Shown: positions 53,450 to 64,000 of the stretch, piece by piece
How positions within the stretch are numbered: position 1 is the first letter of the stretch
Layout of the letters: every line of letters begins with the position of its first letter
Made by a program: the position numbers and the translations under genes
The notes under the pieces: generated by a model
Database searches by the model: none
What the model was told of the DNA's origin: nothing
What the model saw: the letters and a program-made list of their open reading frames with translations, nothing else
Assembly (NCBI GenBank): GCA_964057225.1
Contig: CAXKVF010000085.1
Span: 1 to 64,000, forward strand
Origin: Auanema rhodensis
Lineage: Eukaryota; Nematoda; Chromadorea; Rhabditida; Rhabditidae
DNA length: 64,000 bases
Reading direction: 5' to 3'

Positions 53450-55100
53450 ATTGGTGCATGGTAACCATGACTTTGAAATTTACGTGATCTTTAATTTATG
53501 CTAATTAAATGTACACGTGATGTGCACTTGGTATGTAACTCGCTTCACGTGAAAGATGAAGAGATGCGGTTTTCAAAATTAGATTCCCCATGTCCATATT
53601 AGTCTAAAAACAAATTTTTATTGATATTGGTGCATGGTAACCATGACTTTGAAATTTACGTGAACTTTAATTTATGCTAATTAAATGTACACGTGATGTG
53701 CACTTGGTATGTAACTCGCTTCACGTGAAAGATAAGGAGATGCGGTTTTCAAAATTAGATTCCCCATGTCCATATTAGTCTAAAAACAAATTTTTATTGA
53801 TATTGGTGCATGGTAACCATGACTTTGAAATTTACGTGAACTTTAATTTATGCTAATTAAATGTACACGTGATGTGCACTTGGTATGTAACTCGCTTCAC
53901 GTGAAAGATAAAGAGATGCGGTTTTCAAAATTAGATTCCCCATGTCCATATTAGTCTAAAAACAAATTTTTATTGATATTGGTGCATGGTAACCATGACT
54001 TTGAAATTTACGTGAACTTTAATTTATGCTAATTAAATGTACACGTGATGTGCACTTGGTATGTAACTCGCTTCACGTGAAAGATGAAGAGATGCGGTTT
54101 TCAAAATTAGATTCCCCATGTCCATATTAGTCTAAAAACAAATTTTTATTGATATTGGTGCATGGTAACCATGACTTTGAAATTTACGTGAACTTTAATT
54201 TATGCTAATTAAATGTACACGTGATGTGCACTTGGTATGTAACTCGCTTCACGTGAAAGATGAAGAGATGCGGTTTTCAAAATTAGATTCCCCATGTCCA
54301 TATTAGTCTAAAAACAAATTTTTATTGATATTGGTGCATGGTAACCATGACTTTGAAATTTACGTGAACTTTAATTTATGCTAATTAAATGTACACGTGA
54401 TGTGCACTTGGTATGTAACTCGCTTCACGTGAAAGATAAATAGATGCGGTTTTCAAAATTAGATTCCCCATGTCCATATTAGTCTAAAAACAAATTTTTA
54501 TTGATATTGGTTCATGGTAACCATGACTTTGAAATTTACGTGAACTTTAATTTATGCTAATTAAATGTACACGTGATGTGCACTTGGTATGTAACTCGCT
54601 TCACGTGAAAGATGAAGAGATGCGGTTTTCAAAATTAGATTCCCCATGTCCATATTAGTCTAAAAACAAATTTTTATTGATATTGGTGCATGGTAACCAT
54701 GACTTTGAAATTTACGTGAACTTTAATTTATGCTAATTAAATGTACACGTGATGTGCACTTGGTATGTAACTCGCTTCACGTGAAAGATAAAGAGATGCG
54801 GTTTTCAAAATTAGATTCCCCATGTCCATATTAGTCTAAAAACAAATTTTTATTGATATTGGTGCATGGTAACCATGACTTTGAAATTTACGTGAACTTT
54901 AATTTATGCTAATTAAATGTACACGTGATGTGCACTTGGTATGTAACTCGCTTCACGTGAAAGATGAAGAGATGCGGTTTTCAAAATTAGATTCCCCATG
55001 TCCATATTAGTCTAAAAACAAATTTTTATTGATATTGGTGCATGGTAACCATGACTTTGAAATTTACGTGAACTTTAATTTATGCTAATTAAATGTACAC
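53450..55100. repeat. 1.65-kb segment, copy 1 of a 3,688-bp offset duplication
   Basis: ACGTGATCTTT (53,486), GATAAGGAG (53,731), GATAAATAG (about 54,435) and the following order of GATGAAG/GATAAAG and T/G variants reappear 3,688 bp to the right (21 x 176 less the 8 nt lost between). The match begins between 53,379 and 53,486 and ends between 55,039 and 55,141. Confidence 0.78.
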
Positions 55101-56547
55101 GTGATGTGCACTTGGTATGTAACTCGCTTCACGTGAAAGATAAATAGATGCGGTTTTCAAAATTAGATTCCCCATGTCCATATTAGTCTAAAAACAAATT
55201 TTTATTGATATTGGTTCATGGTAACCATGACTTTGAAATTTACGTGAACTTTAATTTATGCTAATTAAATGTACACGTGATGTGCACTTGGTATGTAACT
55301 CGCTTCACGTGAAAGATGAAGAGATGCGGTTTTCAAAATTAGATTCCCCATGTCCATATTAGTCTAAAAACAAATTTTTATTGATATTGGTTCATGGTAA
55401 CCATGACTTTGAAATTTACGTGAACTTTAATTTATGCTAATTAAATGTACACGTGATGTGCACTTGGTATGTAACTCGCTTCACGTGAAAGATAAAGAGA
55501 TGCGGTTTTCAAAATTAGATTCCCCATGTCCATATTAGTCTAAAAACAAATTTTTATTGATATTGGTTCATGGTAACCATGACTTTGAAATTTACGTGAA
55601 CTTTAATTTATGCTAATTAAATGTACACGTGATGTGCACTTGGTATGTAACTCGCTTCACGTGAAAGATAAAGAGATGCGGTTTTCAAAATTAGATTCCC
55701 CATGTCCATATTAGTCTAAAAACAAATTTTTATTGATATTGGTGCATGGTAACCATGACTTTGAAATTTACGTGAACTTTAATTTATGCTAATTAAATGT
55801 ACACGTGATGTGCACTTGGTATGTAACTCGCTTCACGTGAAAGATATAGAGATGCGGTTTTCAAAATTAGATCCCCATGTCCATATTAGTCTAAAAACAA
55901 ATTTTTATTGATATTGGTGCATGGTAACCATGACTTTGAAATTTACGTGAACTTTAATTTATGCTAATTAAATGTACACGTGATGGGCACTTGGTATGTA
56001 ACTCGCTTCACGTGAAAGATAAAGAGATGCGGTTTTCAAAATTAGATTCCCCATGTCCATATTAGTCTAAAAACAAATTTTTATTGATATTGGTTCATGG
56101 TAACCATGACTTTGAAATTTACGTGAACTTTAATTTATGCTAATTAAATGTACACGTGATGTGCACTTGGTATGTAACTCGCTTCACGTGAAAGATAAAG
56201 AGATGCGGTTTTCAAAATTAGATTCCCCATGTCCATATTAATCTAAAAACAAATTTTTATTGATATTGGTGCATGGTAACCATGACTTTGAAATTTACGT
56301 GAACTTTAATTTATGCTAATTAAATGTACACGTGATGTGCACTTGGTATGTAACTCGCTTCACGTGAAAGATAAAGAGATGCGGTTTTCAAAATTAGATT
56401 CCCCATGTCCATATTAGTCTAAAAACAAATTTTTATTGATATTGGTGCATGGTAACCATGACTTTGAAATTTACGTGAACTTTAATTTATGCTAATTAAA
56501 TGTACACGTGATGTGCACTTGGTATGTAACTCGCTTCACGTGAAAGA

Positions 56548-56580
56548 TAACGAGATGCGGTTTTAGATTCCCCATGTCCA
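56548..56580. repeat. 7-nt deletion inside a monomer
   Basis: The unit reads GCGGTTTTAGATTCCCC where neighbours have seven more bases (CAAAATT, m103-109 or equivalent). TT or TTAGA homology on the two sides could explain it. With the 1-nt loss near 55,872 it is one of only two small length changes I can detect between 36.4 and 64 kb. Confidence 0.85.
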
Positions 56581-57137
56581 TATTAGTCTAAAAACAAATT
56601 TTTATTGGTATTGGTTCATGGTAACCATGACTTTGAAATTTACGTGAACTTTAATTTATGCTAATTAAATGTACACGTGATGTGCACTTGGTATGTAACT
56701 CGCTTCACGTGAAAGATAAAGAGATGCGGTTTTCAAAATTAGATTCCCCATGTCCATATTAGTCTAAAAACAAATTTTTATTGATATTGGTTCATGGTAA
56801 CCATGACTTTGAAATTTACGTGAACTTTAATTTATGCTAATTAAATGTACACGTGATGTGCACTTGGTATGTAACTCGCTTCACGTGAAAAATAAAGAGA
56901 TGCGGTTTTCAAAATTAGATTCCCCATGTCCATATTAGTCTAAAAACAAATTTTTATTGATATTGGTGCATGGTAACCATGACTTTGAAATTTACGTGAA
57001 CTTTAATTTATGCTAATTAAATGTACACGTGATGTGCACTTGGTATGTAACTCGCTTCACGTGAAAGATAAAGAGATGCGGTTTTCAAAATTAGATTCCC
57101 CATGTCCATATTAGTCTAAAAACAAATTTTTATTGAT

Positions 57138-58788
57138 ATTGGTGCATGGTAACCATGACTTTGAAATTTACGTGATCTTTAATTTATGCTAATTAAATGT
57201 ACACGTGATGTGCACTTGGTATGTAACTCGCTTCACGTGAAAGATGAAGAGATGCGGTTTTCAAAATTAGATTCCCCATGTCCATATTAGTCTAAAAACA
57301 AATTTTTATTGATATTGGTGCATGGTAACCATGACTTTGAAATTTACGTGAACTTTAATTTATGCTAATTAAATGTACACGTGATGTGCACTTGGTATGT
57401 AACTCGCTTCACGTGAAAGATAAGGAGATGCGGTTTTTAAAATTAGATTCCCCATGTCCATATTAGTCTAAAAACAAATTTTTATTGATATTGGTGCATG
57501 GTAACCATGACTTTGAAATTTACGTGAACTTTAATTTATGCTAATTAAATGTACACGTGATGTGCACTTGGTATGTAACTCGCTTCACGTGAAAGATAAA
57601 GAGATGCGGTTTTCAAAATTAGATTCCCCATGTCCATATTAGTCTAAAAACAAATTTTTATTGATATTGGTGCATGGTAACCATGACTTTGAAATTTACG
57701 TGAACTTTAATTTATGCTAATTAAATGTACACGTGATGTGCACTTGGTATGTAACTCGCTTCACGTGAAAGATGAAGAGATGCGGTTTTCAAAATTAGAT
57801 TCCCCATGTCCATATTAGTCTAAAAACAAATTTTTATTGATATTGGTGCATGGTAACCATGACTTTGAAATTTACGTGAACTTTAATTTATGCTAATTAA
57901 ATGTACACGTGATGTGCACTTGGTATGTAACTCGCTTCACGTGAAAGATGAAGAGATGCGGTTTTCAAAATTAGATTCCCCATGTCCATATTAGTCTAAA
58001 AACAAATTTTTATTGATATTGGTGCATGGTAACCATGACTTTGAAATTTACGTGAACTTTAATTTATGCTAATTAAATGTACACGTGATGTGCACTTGGT
58101 ATGTAACTCGCTTCACGTGAAAGATAAATAGATGCGGTTTTCAAAATTAGATTCCCCATGTCCATATTAGTCTAAAAACAAATTTTTATTGATATTGGTT
58201 CTTGGTAACCATGACTTTGAAATTTACGTGAACTTTAATTTATGCTAATTAAATGTACACGTGATGTGCACTTGGTATGTAACTCGCTTCACGTGAAAGA
58301 TGAAGAGATGCGGTTTTCAAAATTAGATTCCCCATGTCCATATTAGTCTAAAAACAAATTTTTATTGATATTGGTGCATGGTAACCATGACTTTGAAATT
58401 TACGTGAACTTTAATTTATGCTAATTAAATGTACACGTGATGTGCACTTGGTATGTAACTCGCTTCACGTGAAAGATAAAGAGATGCGGTTTTCAAAATT
58501 AGATTCCCCATGTCCATATTAGTCTAAAAACAAATTTTTATTGATATTGGTGCATGGTAACCATGACTTTGAAATTTACGTGAACTTTAATTTATGCTAA
58601 TTAAATGTACACGTGATGTGCACTTGGTATGTAACTCGCTTCACGTGAAAGATGAAGAGATGCGGTTTTCAAAATTAGATTCCCCATGTCCATATTAGTC
58701 TAAAAACAAATTTTTATTGATATTGGTGCATGGTAACCATGACTTTGAAATTTACGTGAACTTTAATTTATGCTAATTAAATGTACAC
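57138..58788. repeat. 1.65-kb segment, copy 2 of a 3,688-bp offset duplication
   Basis: Partner of the segment at 53,450, with ACGTGATCTTT at 57,174, GATAAGGAG at 57,419 and GATAAATAG at about 58,123. Private changes are TTTTTAAAATT near 57,434 and GGTTCTTGG near 58,199, which breaks the 15-bp dyad. The copies therefore diverged a little after duplication. Confidence 0.78.
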
Positions 58789-61642
58789 GTGATGTGCACT
58801 TGGTATGTAACTCGCTTCACGTGAAAGATAAAGAGATGCGGTTTTCAAAATTAGATTCCCCATGTCCATATTAGTCTAAAAACAAATTTTTATTGATATT
58901 GGTTCATGGTAACCATGACTTTGAAATTTACGTGAACTTTAATTTATGCTAATTAAATGTACACGTGATGTGCACTTGGTATGTAACTCGCTTCACGTGA
59001 AAGATAAAGAGATGCGGTTTTCAAAATTAGATTCCCCATGTCCATATTAGTCTAAAAACAAATTTTTATTGATATTGGTTCATGGTAACCATGACTTTGA
59101 AATTTACGTGAACTTTAATTTATGCTAATTAAATGTACACGTGATGTGCACTTGGTATGTAACTCGCTTCACGTGAAAGATAAAGAGATGCGGTTTTCAA
59201 AATTAGATTCCCCATGTCCATATTAGTCTAAAAACAAATTTTTATTGATATTGGTGCATGGTAACCATGACTTTGAAATTTACGTGAACTTTAATTTATG
59301 CTAATTAAATGTACACTTGATGTGCACTTGGTATGTAACTCGCTTCACGTGAAAGATGAAGAGATGCGTTTTGCAAAATTAGATTCCCCATGTCCATATT
59401 AGTCTAAAAACAAATTTTTATTGACATTGGTGCATGGTAACCATGACTTTGAAATTTACGTGAACTTTAATTTATGCTAATTAAATGTACACGTGATGTG
59501 CACTTGGTATGTAACTCGCTTCACGTGAAAGATAAAGAGATGCGGTTTTCAAAATTAGATTCCCCATGTCCATATTAGTCTAAAAACAAATTTTTATTGA
59601 TATTGGTGCATGGTAACCATGACTTTCAAATTTACGTGAACTTTAATTTATGCTGATTAAATGTACACGTGATGTGCACTTGGTATGTAACTCGCTTCAC
59701 GTGAAAGATGAAGAGATGCGGTTTTCAAAATTAGATTCCCCATGTCCATATTAGTCTAAAAACAAATTTTTATTGATATTGGTGCATGGTAACCATGACT
59801 TTGAAATTTACGTGAACTTTAATTTATGCTAATTAAATGTACACGTGATGTGCACTTGGTATGTAACTCGCTTCACGTGAAAGATGAAGAGATGCGGTTT
59901 TCAAAATTAGATTCCCCATGTCCATATTAGTCTAAAAACAAATTTTTATTGATATTGGTGCATGGTAACCATGACTTTGAAATTTACGTGAACTTTAATT
60001 TATGCTAATTAAATGTACACGTGATGTGCACTTGGTATGTAACTCGCTTCACGTGAAAGATAAAGAGATGCGGTTTTCAAAATTAGATTCCCCATGTCCA
60101 TATTAGTCTAAAAACAAATTTTTATTGATATTGGTTCATGGTAACCATGACTTTGAAATTTACGTGAACTTTAATTTATGCTAATTAAATGTACACGTGA
60201 TGTGCACTTGGTATGTAACTCGCTTCACGTGAAAGATAAAGAGATGCGGTTTTCAAAATTAGATTCCCCATGTCCATATTAGTCTAAAAACAAATTTTTA
60301 TTGATATTGGTGCATGGTAACCATGACTTTGAAATTTACGTGAACTTTAATTTATGCTAATTAAATGTACACGTGATGGGCACTTGGTATGTAACTCGCT
60401 TCACGTGAAAGATAAAGAGATGCGGTTCTCAAAATTAGATTCCCCATGTCCATATTAGTCTAAAAACAAATTTTTATTGATATTGGTTCATGGTAACCAT
60501 GACTTTGAAATTTACGTGAACTTTAATTTATGCTAATTAAATGTACACGTGATGTGCACTTGGTATGTAACTCGCTTCACGTGAAAGATAAAGAGATGCG
60601 GTTTTCAAAATTAGATTCCCCATGTCCATATTAGTCTAAAAACAAATTTTTATTGATATTGGTGCATGGTAACCATGACTTTGAAATTTACGTGAACTTT
60701 AATTTATGCTAATTAAATGTACACGTGATGTGCACTTGGTATGTAACTCGCTTCACGTGAAAGATAAAGAGATGCGGTTTTCAAAATTAGATTCCCCATG
60801 TCCATATTAGTCTAAAAACAAATTTTTATTGATATTGGTGCATGGTAACCATGACTTTGAAATTTACGTGAACTTTAATTTATGCTAATTAAATGTACAC
60901 GTGATGTGCACTTGGTATGTAACTCGCTTCACGTGAAAGATAACGAGATGCGGTTTTCAAAATTAGATTCCCCATGTCCATATTAGTCTAAAAACAAATT
61001 TTTATTGGTATTGGTTCATGGTAACCATGACTTTGAAATTTACGTGAACTTTAATTTATGCTAATTAAATGTACACGTGATGTGCACTTGGTATGTAACT
61101 CGCTTCACGTGAAAGATAAAGAGATGCGGTTTTCAAAATTAGATTCCCCATGTCCATATTAGTCTAAAAACAAATTTTTATTGATATTGGTGCATGGTAA
61201 CCATGACTTTGAAATTTACGTGAACTTTAATTTATGCTAATTAAATGTACACGTGATGTGCACTTGGTATGTAACTCGCTTCACGTGAAAGATAAAGAGA
61301 TGCGGTTTTCAAAATTAGATTCCCCATGTCCATATTAGTCTAAAAACAAATTTTTATTGACATTGGTGCATGGTAACCATGACTTTGAAATTTACGTGAA
61401 CTTTAATTTATGCTAATTAAATGTACACGTGATGTGCACTTGGTATGTAACTCGCTTCACGTGAAAGATAAAGAGATGCGGTTTTCAAAATTAGATTCCC
61501 CATGTCCATATTAGTCTAAAAACAAATTTTTATTGATATTGGTGCATGGTAACCATGACTTTGAAATTTACGTGAACTTTAATTTATGCTAATTAAATGT
61601 ACACGTGATGTGCACTTGGTATGTAACTCGCTTCACGTGAAA

Positions 61643-63402
61643 GATGAAGAGATGCGGTTTTCAAAATTAGATTCCCCATGTCCATATTAGTCTAAAAACA
61701 AATTTTTATTGACATTGGTGCATGGTAACCATGACTTTGAAATTTACGTGAACTTTAATTTATGCTAATTAAATGTACACGTGATGTGCACTTGGTATGT
61801 AACTCGCTTCACGTGAAAGATAAAGAGATGCGGTTTTCAAAATTAGATTCCCCATGTCCATATTAGTCTAAAAACAAATTTTTATTGATATTGGTGCATG
61901 GTAACCATGACTTTGAAATTTACGTGAACTTTAATTTATGCTAATTAAATGTACACGTGATGTGCACTTGGTATGTAACTCGCTTCACGTGAAAGATGAA
62001 GAGATGCGGTTTTCAAAATTAGATTCCCCATGTCCATATTAGTCTAAAAACAAATTTTTATTGACATTGGTGCATGGTAACCATGACTTTGAAATTTACG
62101 TGAACTTTAATTTATGCTAATTAAATGTACACGTGATGTGCACTTGGTATGTAACTCGCTTCACGTGAAAGATAAAGAGATGCGGTTTTCAAAATTAGAT
62201 TCCCCATGTCCATATTAGTCTAAAAACAAATTTTTATTGATATTGGTGCATGGTAACCATGACTTTGAAATTTACGTGAACTTTAATTTATGCTAATTAA
62301 ATGTACACGTGATGTGCACTTGGTATGTAACTCGCTTCACGTGAAAGATGAAGAGATGCGGTTTTCAAAATTAGATTCCCCATGTCCATATTAGTCTAAA
62401 AACAAATTTTTATTGATATTGGTGCATGGTAACCATGACTTTGAAATTTACGTGAACTTTAATTTATGCTAATTAAATGTACACGTGATGTGCACTTGGT
62501 ATGTAACTCGCTTCACGTGAAAGATGAAGAGATGCGGTTTTCAAAATTAGATTCCCCATGTCCATATTAGTCTAAAAACAAATTTTTATTGACATTGGTG
62601 CATGGTAACCATGACTTTGAAATTTACGTGAACTTTAATTTATGCTAATTAAATGTACACGTGATGTGCACTTGGTATGTAACTCGCTTCACGTGAAAGA
62701 TAAAGAGATGCGGTTTTCAAAATTAGATTCCCCATGTCCATATTAGTCTAAAAACAAATTTTTATTGATATTGGTGCATGGTAACCATGACTTTGAAATT
62801 TACGTGAACTTTAATTTATGCTAATTAAATGTACACGTGATGTGCACTTGGTATGTAACTCGCTTCACGTGAAAGATGAAGAGATGCGGTTTTCAAAATT
62901 AGATTCCCCATGTCCATATTAGTCTAAAAACAAATTTTTATTGACATTGGTGCATGGTAACCATGACTTTGAAATTTACGTGAACTTTAATTTATGCTAA
63001 TTAAATGTACACGTGATGTGCACTTGGTATGTAACTCGCTTCACGTGAAAGATAAAGAGATGCGGTTTTCAAAATTAGATTCCCCATGTCCATATTAGTC
63101 TAAAAACAAATTTTTATTGATATTGGTGCATGGTAACCATGACTTTGAAATTTACGTGAACTTTAATTTATGCTAATTAAATGTACACGTGATGTGCACT
63201 TGGTATGTAACTCGCTTCACGTGAAAGATGAAGAGATGCGGTTTTCAAAATTAGATTCCCCATGTCCATATTAGTCTAAAAACAAATTTTTATTGATATT
63301 GGTGCATGGTAACCATGACTTTGAAATTTACGTGAACTTTAATTTATGCTAATTAAATGTACACGTGATGTGCACTTGGTATGTAACTCGCTTCACGTGA
63401 AA
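61643..63402. repeat. Five-monomer HOR, two copies (880 bp each)
   Basis: Units alternate between GATGAAG and GATAAAG at m84-90, and between GACATTGG and GATATTGG at m152-159. The order is GATGAAG-GACATT, GATAAAG, GATGAAG-GACATT, GATAAAG, GATGAAG-GATATT. It starts at 61,643 and repeats at 62,523, exactly 880 bp on; the closing marker repeats at 62,347 and 63,227. The next unit has GATAAGG and leaves the pattern. Confidence 0.85.
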
Positions 63403-64000
63403 GATAAGGAGATGCGGTTTTCAAAATTAGATTCCCCATGTCCATATTAGTCTAAAAACAAATTTTTATTGATATTGGTGCATGGTAACCATGACTTTGA
63501 AATTTACGTGAACTTTAATTTATGCTAATTAAATGTACACGTGATGGGCACTTGGTATGTAACTCGCTTCACGTGAAAGATAAAGAGATGCGGTTTTCAA
63601 AATTAGATTCCCCATGTCCATATTAGTCTAAAAACAAATTTTTATTGATATTGGTTCTTGGTAACCATGACTTTGAAATTTACGTGAACTTTAATTTATG
63701 CTAATTAAATGTACACGTGATGTGCACTTGGTATGTAACTCGCTTCACGTGAAAGATAAAGAGATGCGGTTTTCAAAATTAGATTCCCCATGTCCATATT
63801 AGTCTAAAAACAAATTTTTATTGATATTGGTTCATGGTAACCATGACTTTGAAATTTACGTGAACTTTAATTTATGCTAATTAAATGTACACGTGATGTG
63901 CACTTGGTATGTAACTCGCTTCACGTGAAAGATAAAGAGATGCGGTTTTCAAAATTAGATTCCCCATGTCCATATTAGTCTAAAAACAAATTTTTATTGA
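63403..64000. repeat. Right edge of the window, still satellite
   Basis: Ordinary monomers continue to the last base, the final one being a 153-bp partial unit that starts at 63,848 and ends at m153. One unit has GATGGGCAC (63,543) followed by GGTTCTTGG (about 63,654), which breaks both the GTGCAC palindrome and the 15-bp dyad. The array clearly extends beyond the window. Confidence 0.95.

Larger units (their letters stand above)
49047..61640. repeat. Mosaic region with long-range duplications
   Basis: The units are 176 bp except for a 1-nt loss near 55,872 and a 7-nt loss near 56,562. Three cassettes share a GATGG variant at m49-53 (51,055; 55,982; 60,375) followed 566 bp later by GATAACGAG (TAACGAG at 51,621; 56,548; 60,941) and ATTGGTATTGG. 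They are 4,927 and 4,393 bp apart, that is 28 and 25 monomers less the small losses. A GACTTTCAAA variant recurs at offset 8,968 (50,653 to 59,621). GATAAATAG occurs near 52,499, 54,435, 55,139 and 58,123. Segments have clearly been copied over 20-50 monomers and partly reshuffled. Confidence 0.8.
1..64000. repeat. 176-bp tandem satellite array filling the window
   Basis: One monomer of 176 bp is repeated head to tail over the entire window. Landmark arithmetic gives 104 monomers from 1 to 18,266, 106 from 18,267 to 36,399, and 156 from 36,400 to 63,847, which is 366 complete units; a 153-bp partial unit follows. All units are in the same orientation; I saw no inverted unit, unique insert or transposon. 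The array runs off both ends. Most neighbouring monomers differ by only zero to a few substitutions. A unit near nucleosome-repeat length, AT-rich, in long homogeneous arrays is typical of eukaryotic centromeric, pericentromeric or subtelomeric satellites; that location is inference. I do not recognise the sequence as a named family, so the organism stays open. Confidence 0.98.

Noticed and set aside
1-64000. CRISPR array
   Set aside because: The repeat is 176 bp with no unique spacers; the unit is contiguous with itself, and there are no cas genes.
1-64000. Tandem-repeat protein gene
   Set aside because: 176 is not a multiple of three and the consensus has stops in all phases on both strands; no frame stays open beyond about 36 codons.
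1-64000. Plasmid or phage iterons / replication origin
   Set aside because: CACGTG boxes and dyads look iteron-like, but 366 copies over 64 kb with no replication gene does not fit a prokaryotic origin.

Overview
The whole 64-kb window is one uninterrupted satellite DNA array. A 176-bp, AT-rich monomer (about 32% G+C by hand count) is repeated head to tail, always in the same orientation, from the first base to the last. Counting from a fixed landmark (TTTGAAATTT, taken as monomer position 1, m1) gives 366 complete units plus a 153-bp partial unit at the right edge. I find no gene, RNA gene, transposon or non-satellite sequence. The consensus cannot encode a protein: stops occur in all phases on both strands, and the longest stop-to-stop gap is about 108 bp on + and 99 bp on -. 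Such an array points to a eukaryotic nuclear chromosome, most plausibly a centromeric, pericentromeric or subtelomeric heterochromatin block. Nothing here fixes the lineage, and I do not recognise the monomer as a named family.

Layout. (1) 1 to about 18,372: monomers with many 1-2 nt indels, net -38 nt over the first 104 monomers, with a local four-monomer higher-order repeat (HOR) near 1.0-3.2 kb and a 13-monomer offset duplication near 15-18.7 kb. (2) About 18,373-36,858: two adjacent, almost identical copies of a 9,243-bp block. Each is 54 monomers, of which 51 are 176 bp and three are cut to 89 bp. (3) About 36.9-39.9 kb: mosaic. (4) About 39.9-44.1 kb: two copies of a 12-monomer, 2,112-bp HOR. 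(5) About 46.05-49.05 kb: three copies of a six-monomer HOR, the middle one lacking one monomer. (6) About 49-61.6 kb: a mosaic of longer-range duplications (offsets 3,688, 4,927, 4,393, 8,968 and 9,320 bp). (7) About 61.64-63.40 kb: two copies of a five-monomer, 880-bp HOR.

Within each monomer there is dense short symmetry: a 15-bp dyad TCATGGTAACCATGA (m161-175), two CACGTG boxes (m43-48, m75-80), the palindromes TGTACA and GTGCAC, and an AT hairpin (m19-38). ACGTGA recurs three times at 33- and 32-bp steps. There is no CENP-B-box match. The array is best read as structural chromatin DNA that grows by unequal exchange at several scales. The most striking facts are the exact 9,243-bp duplication, the sharp change in indel density at its left edge, and the six identical half-monomer deletions.
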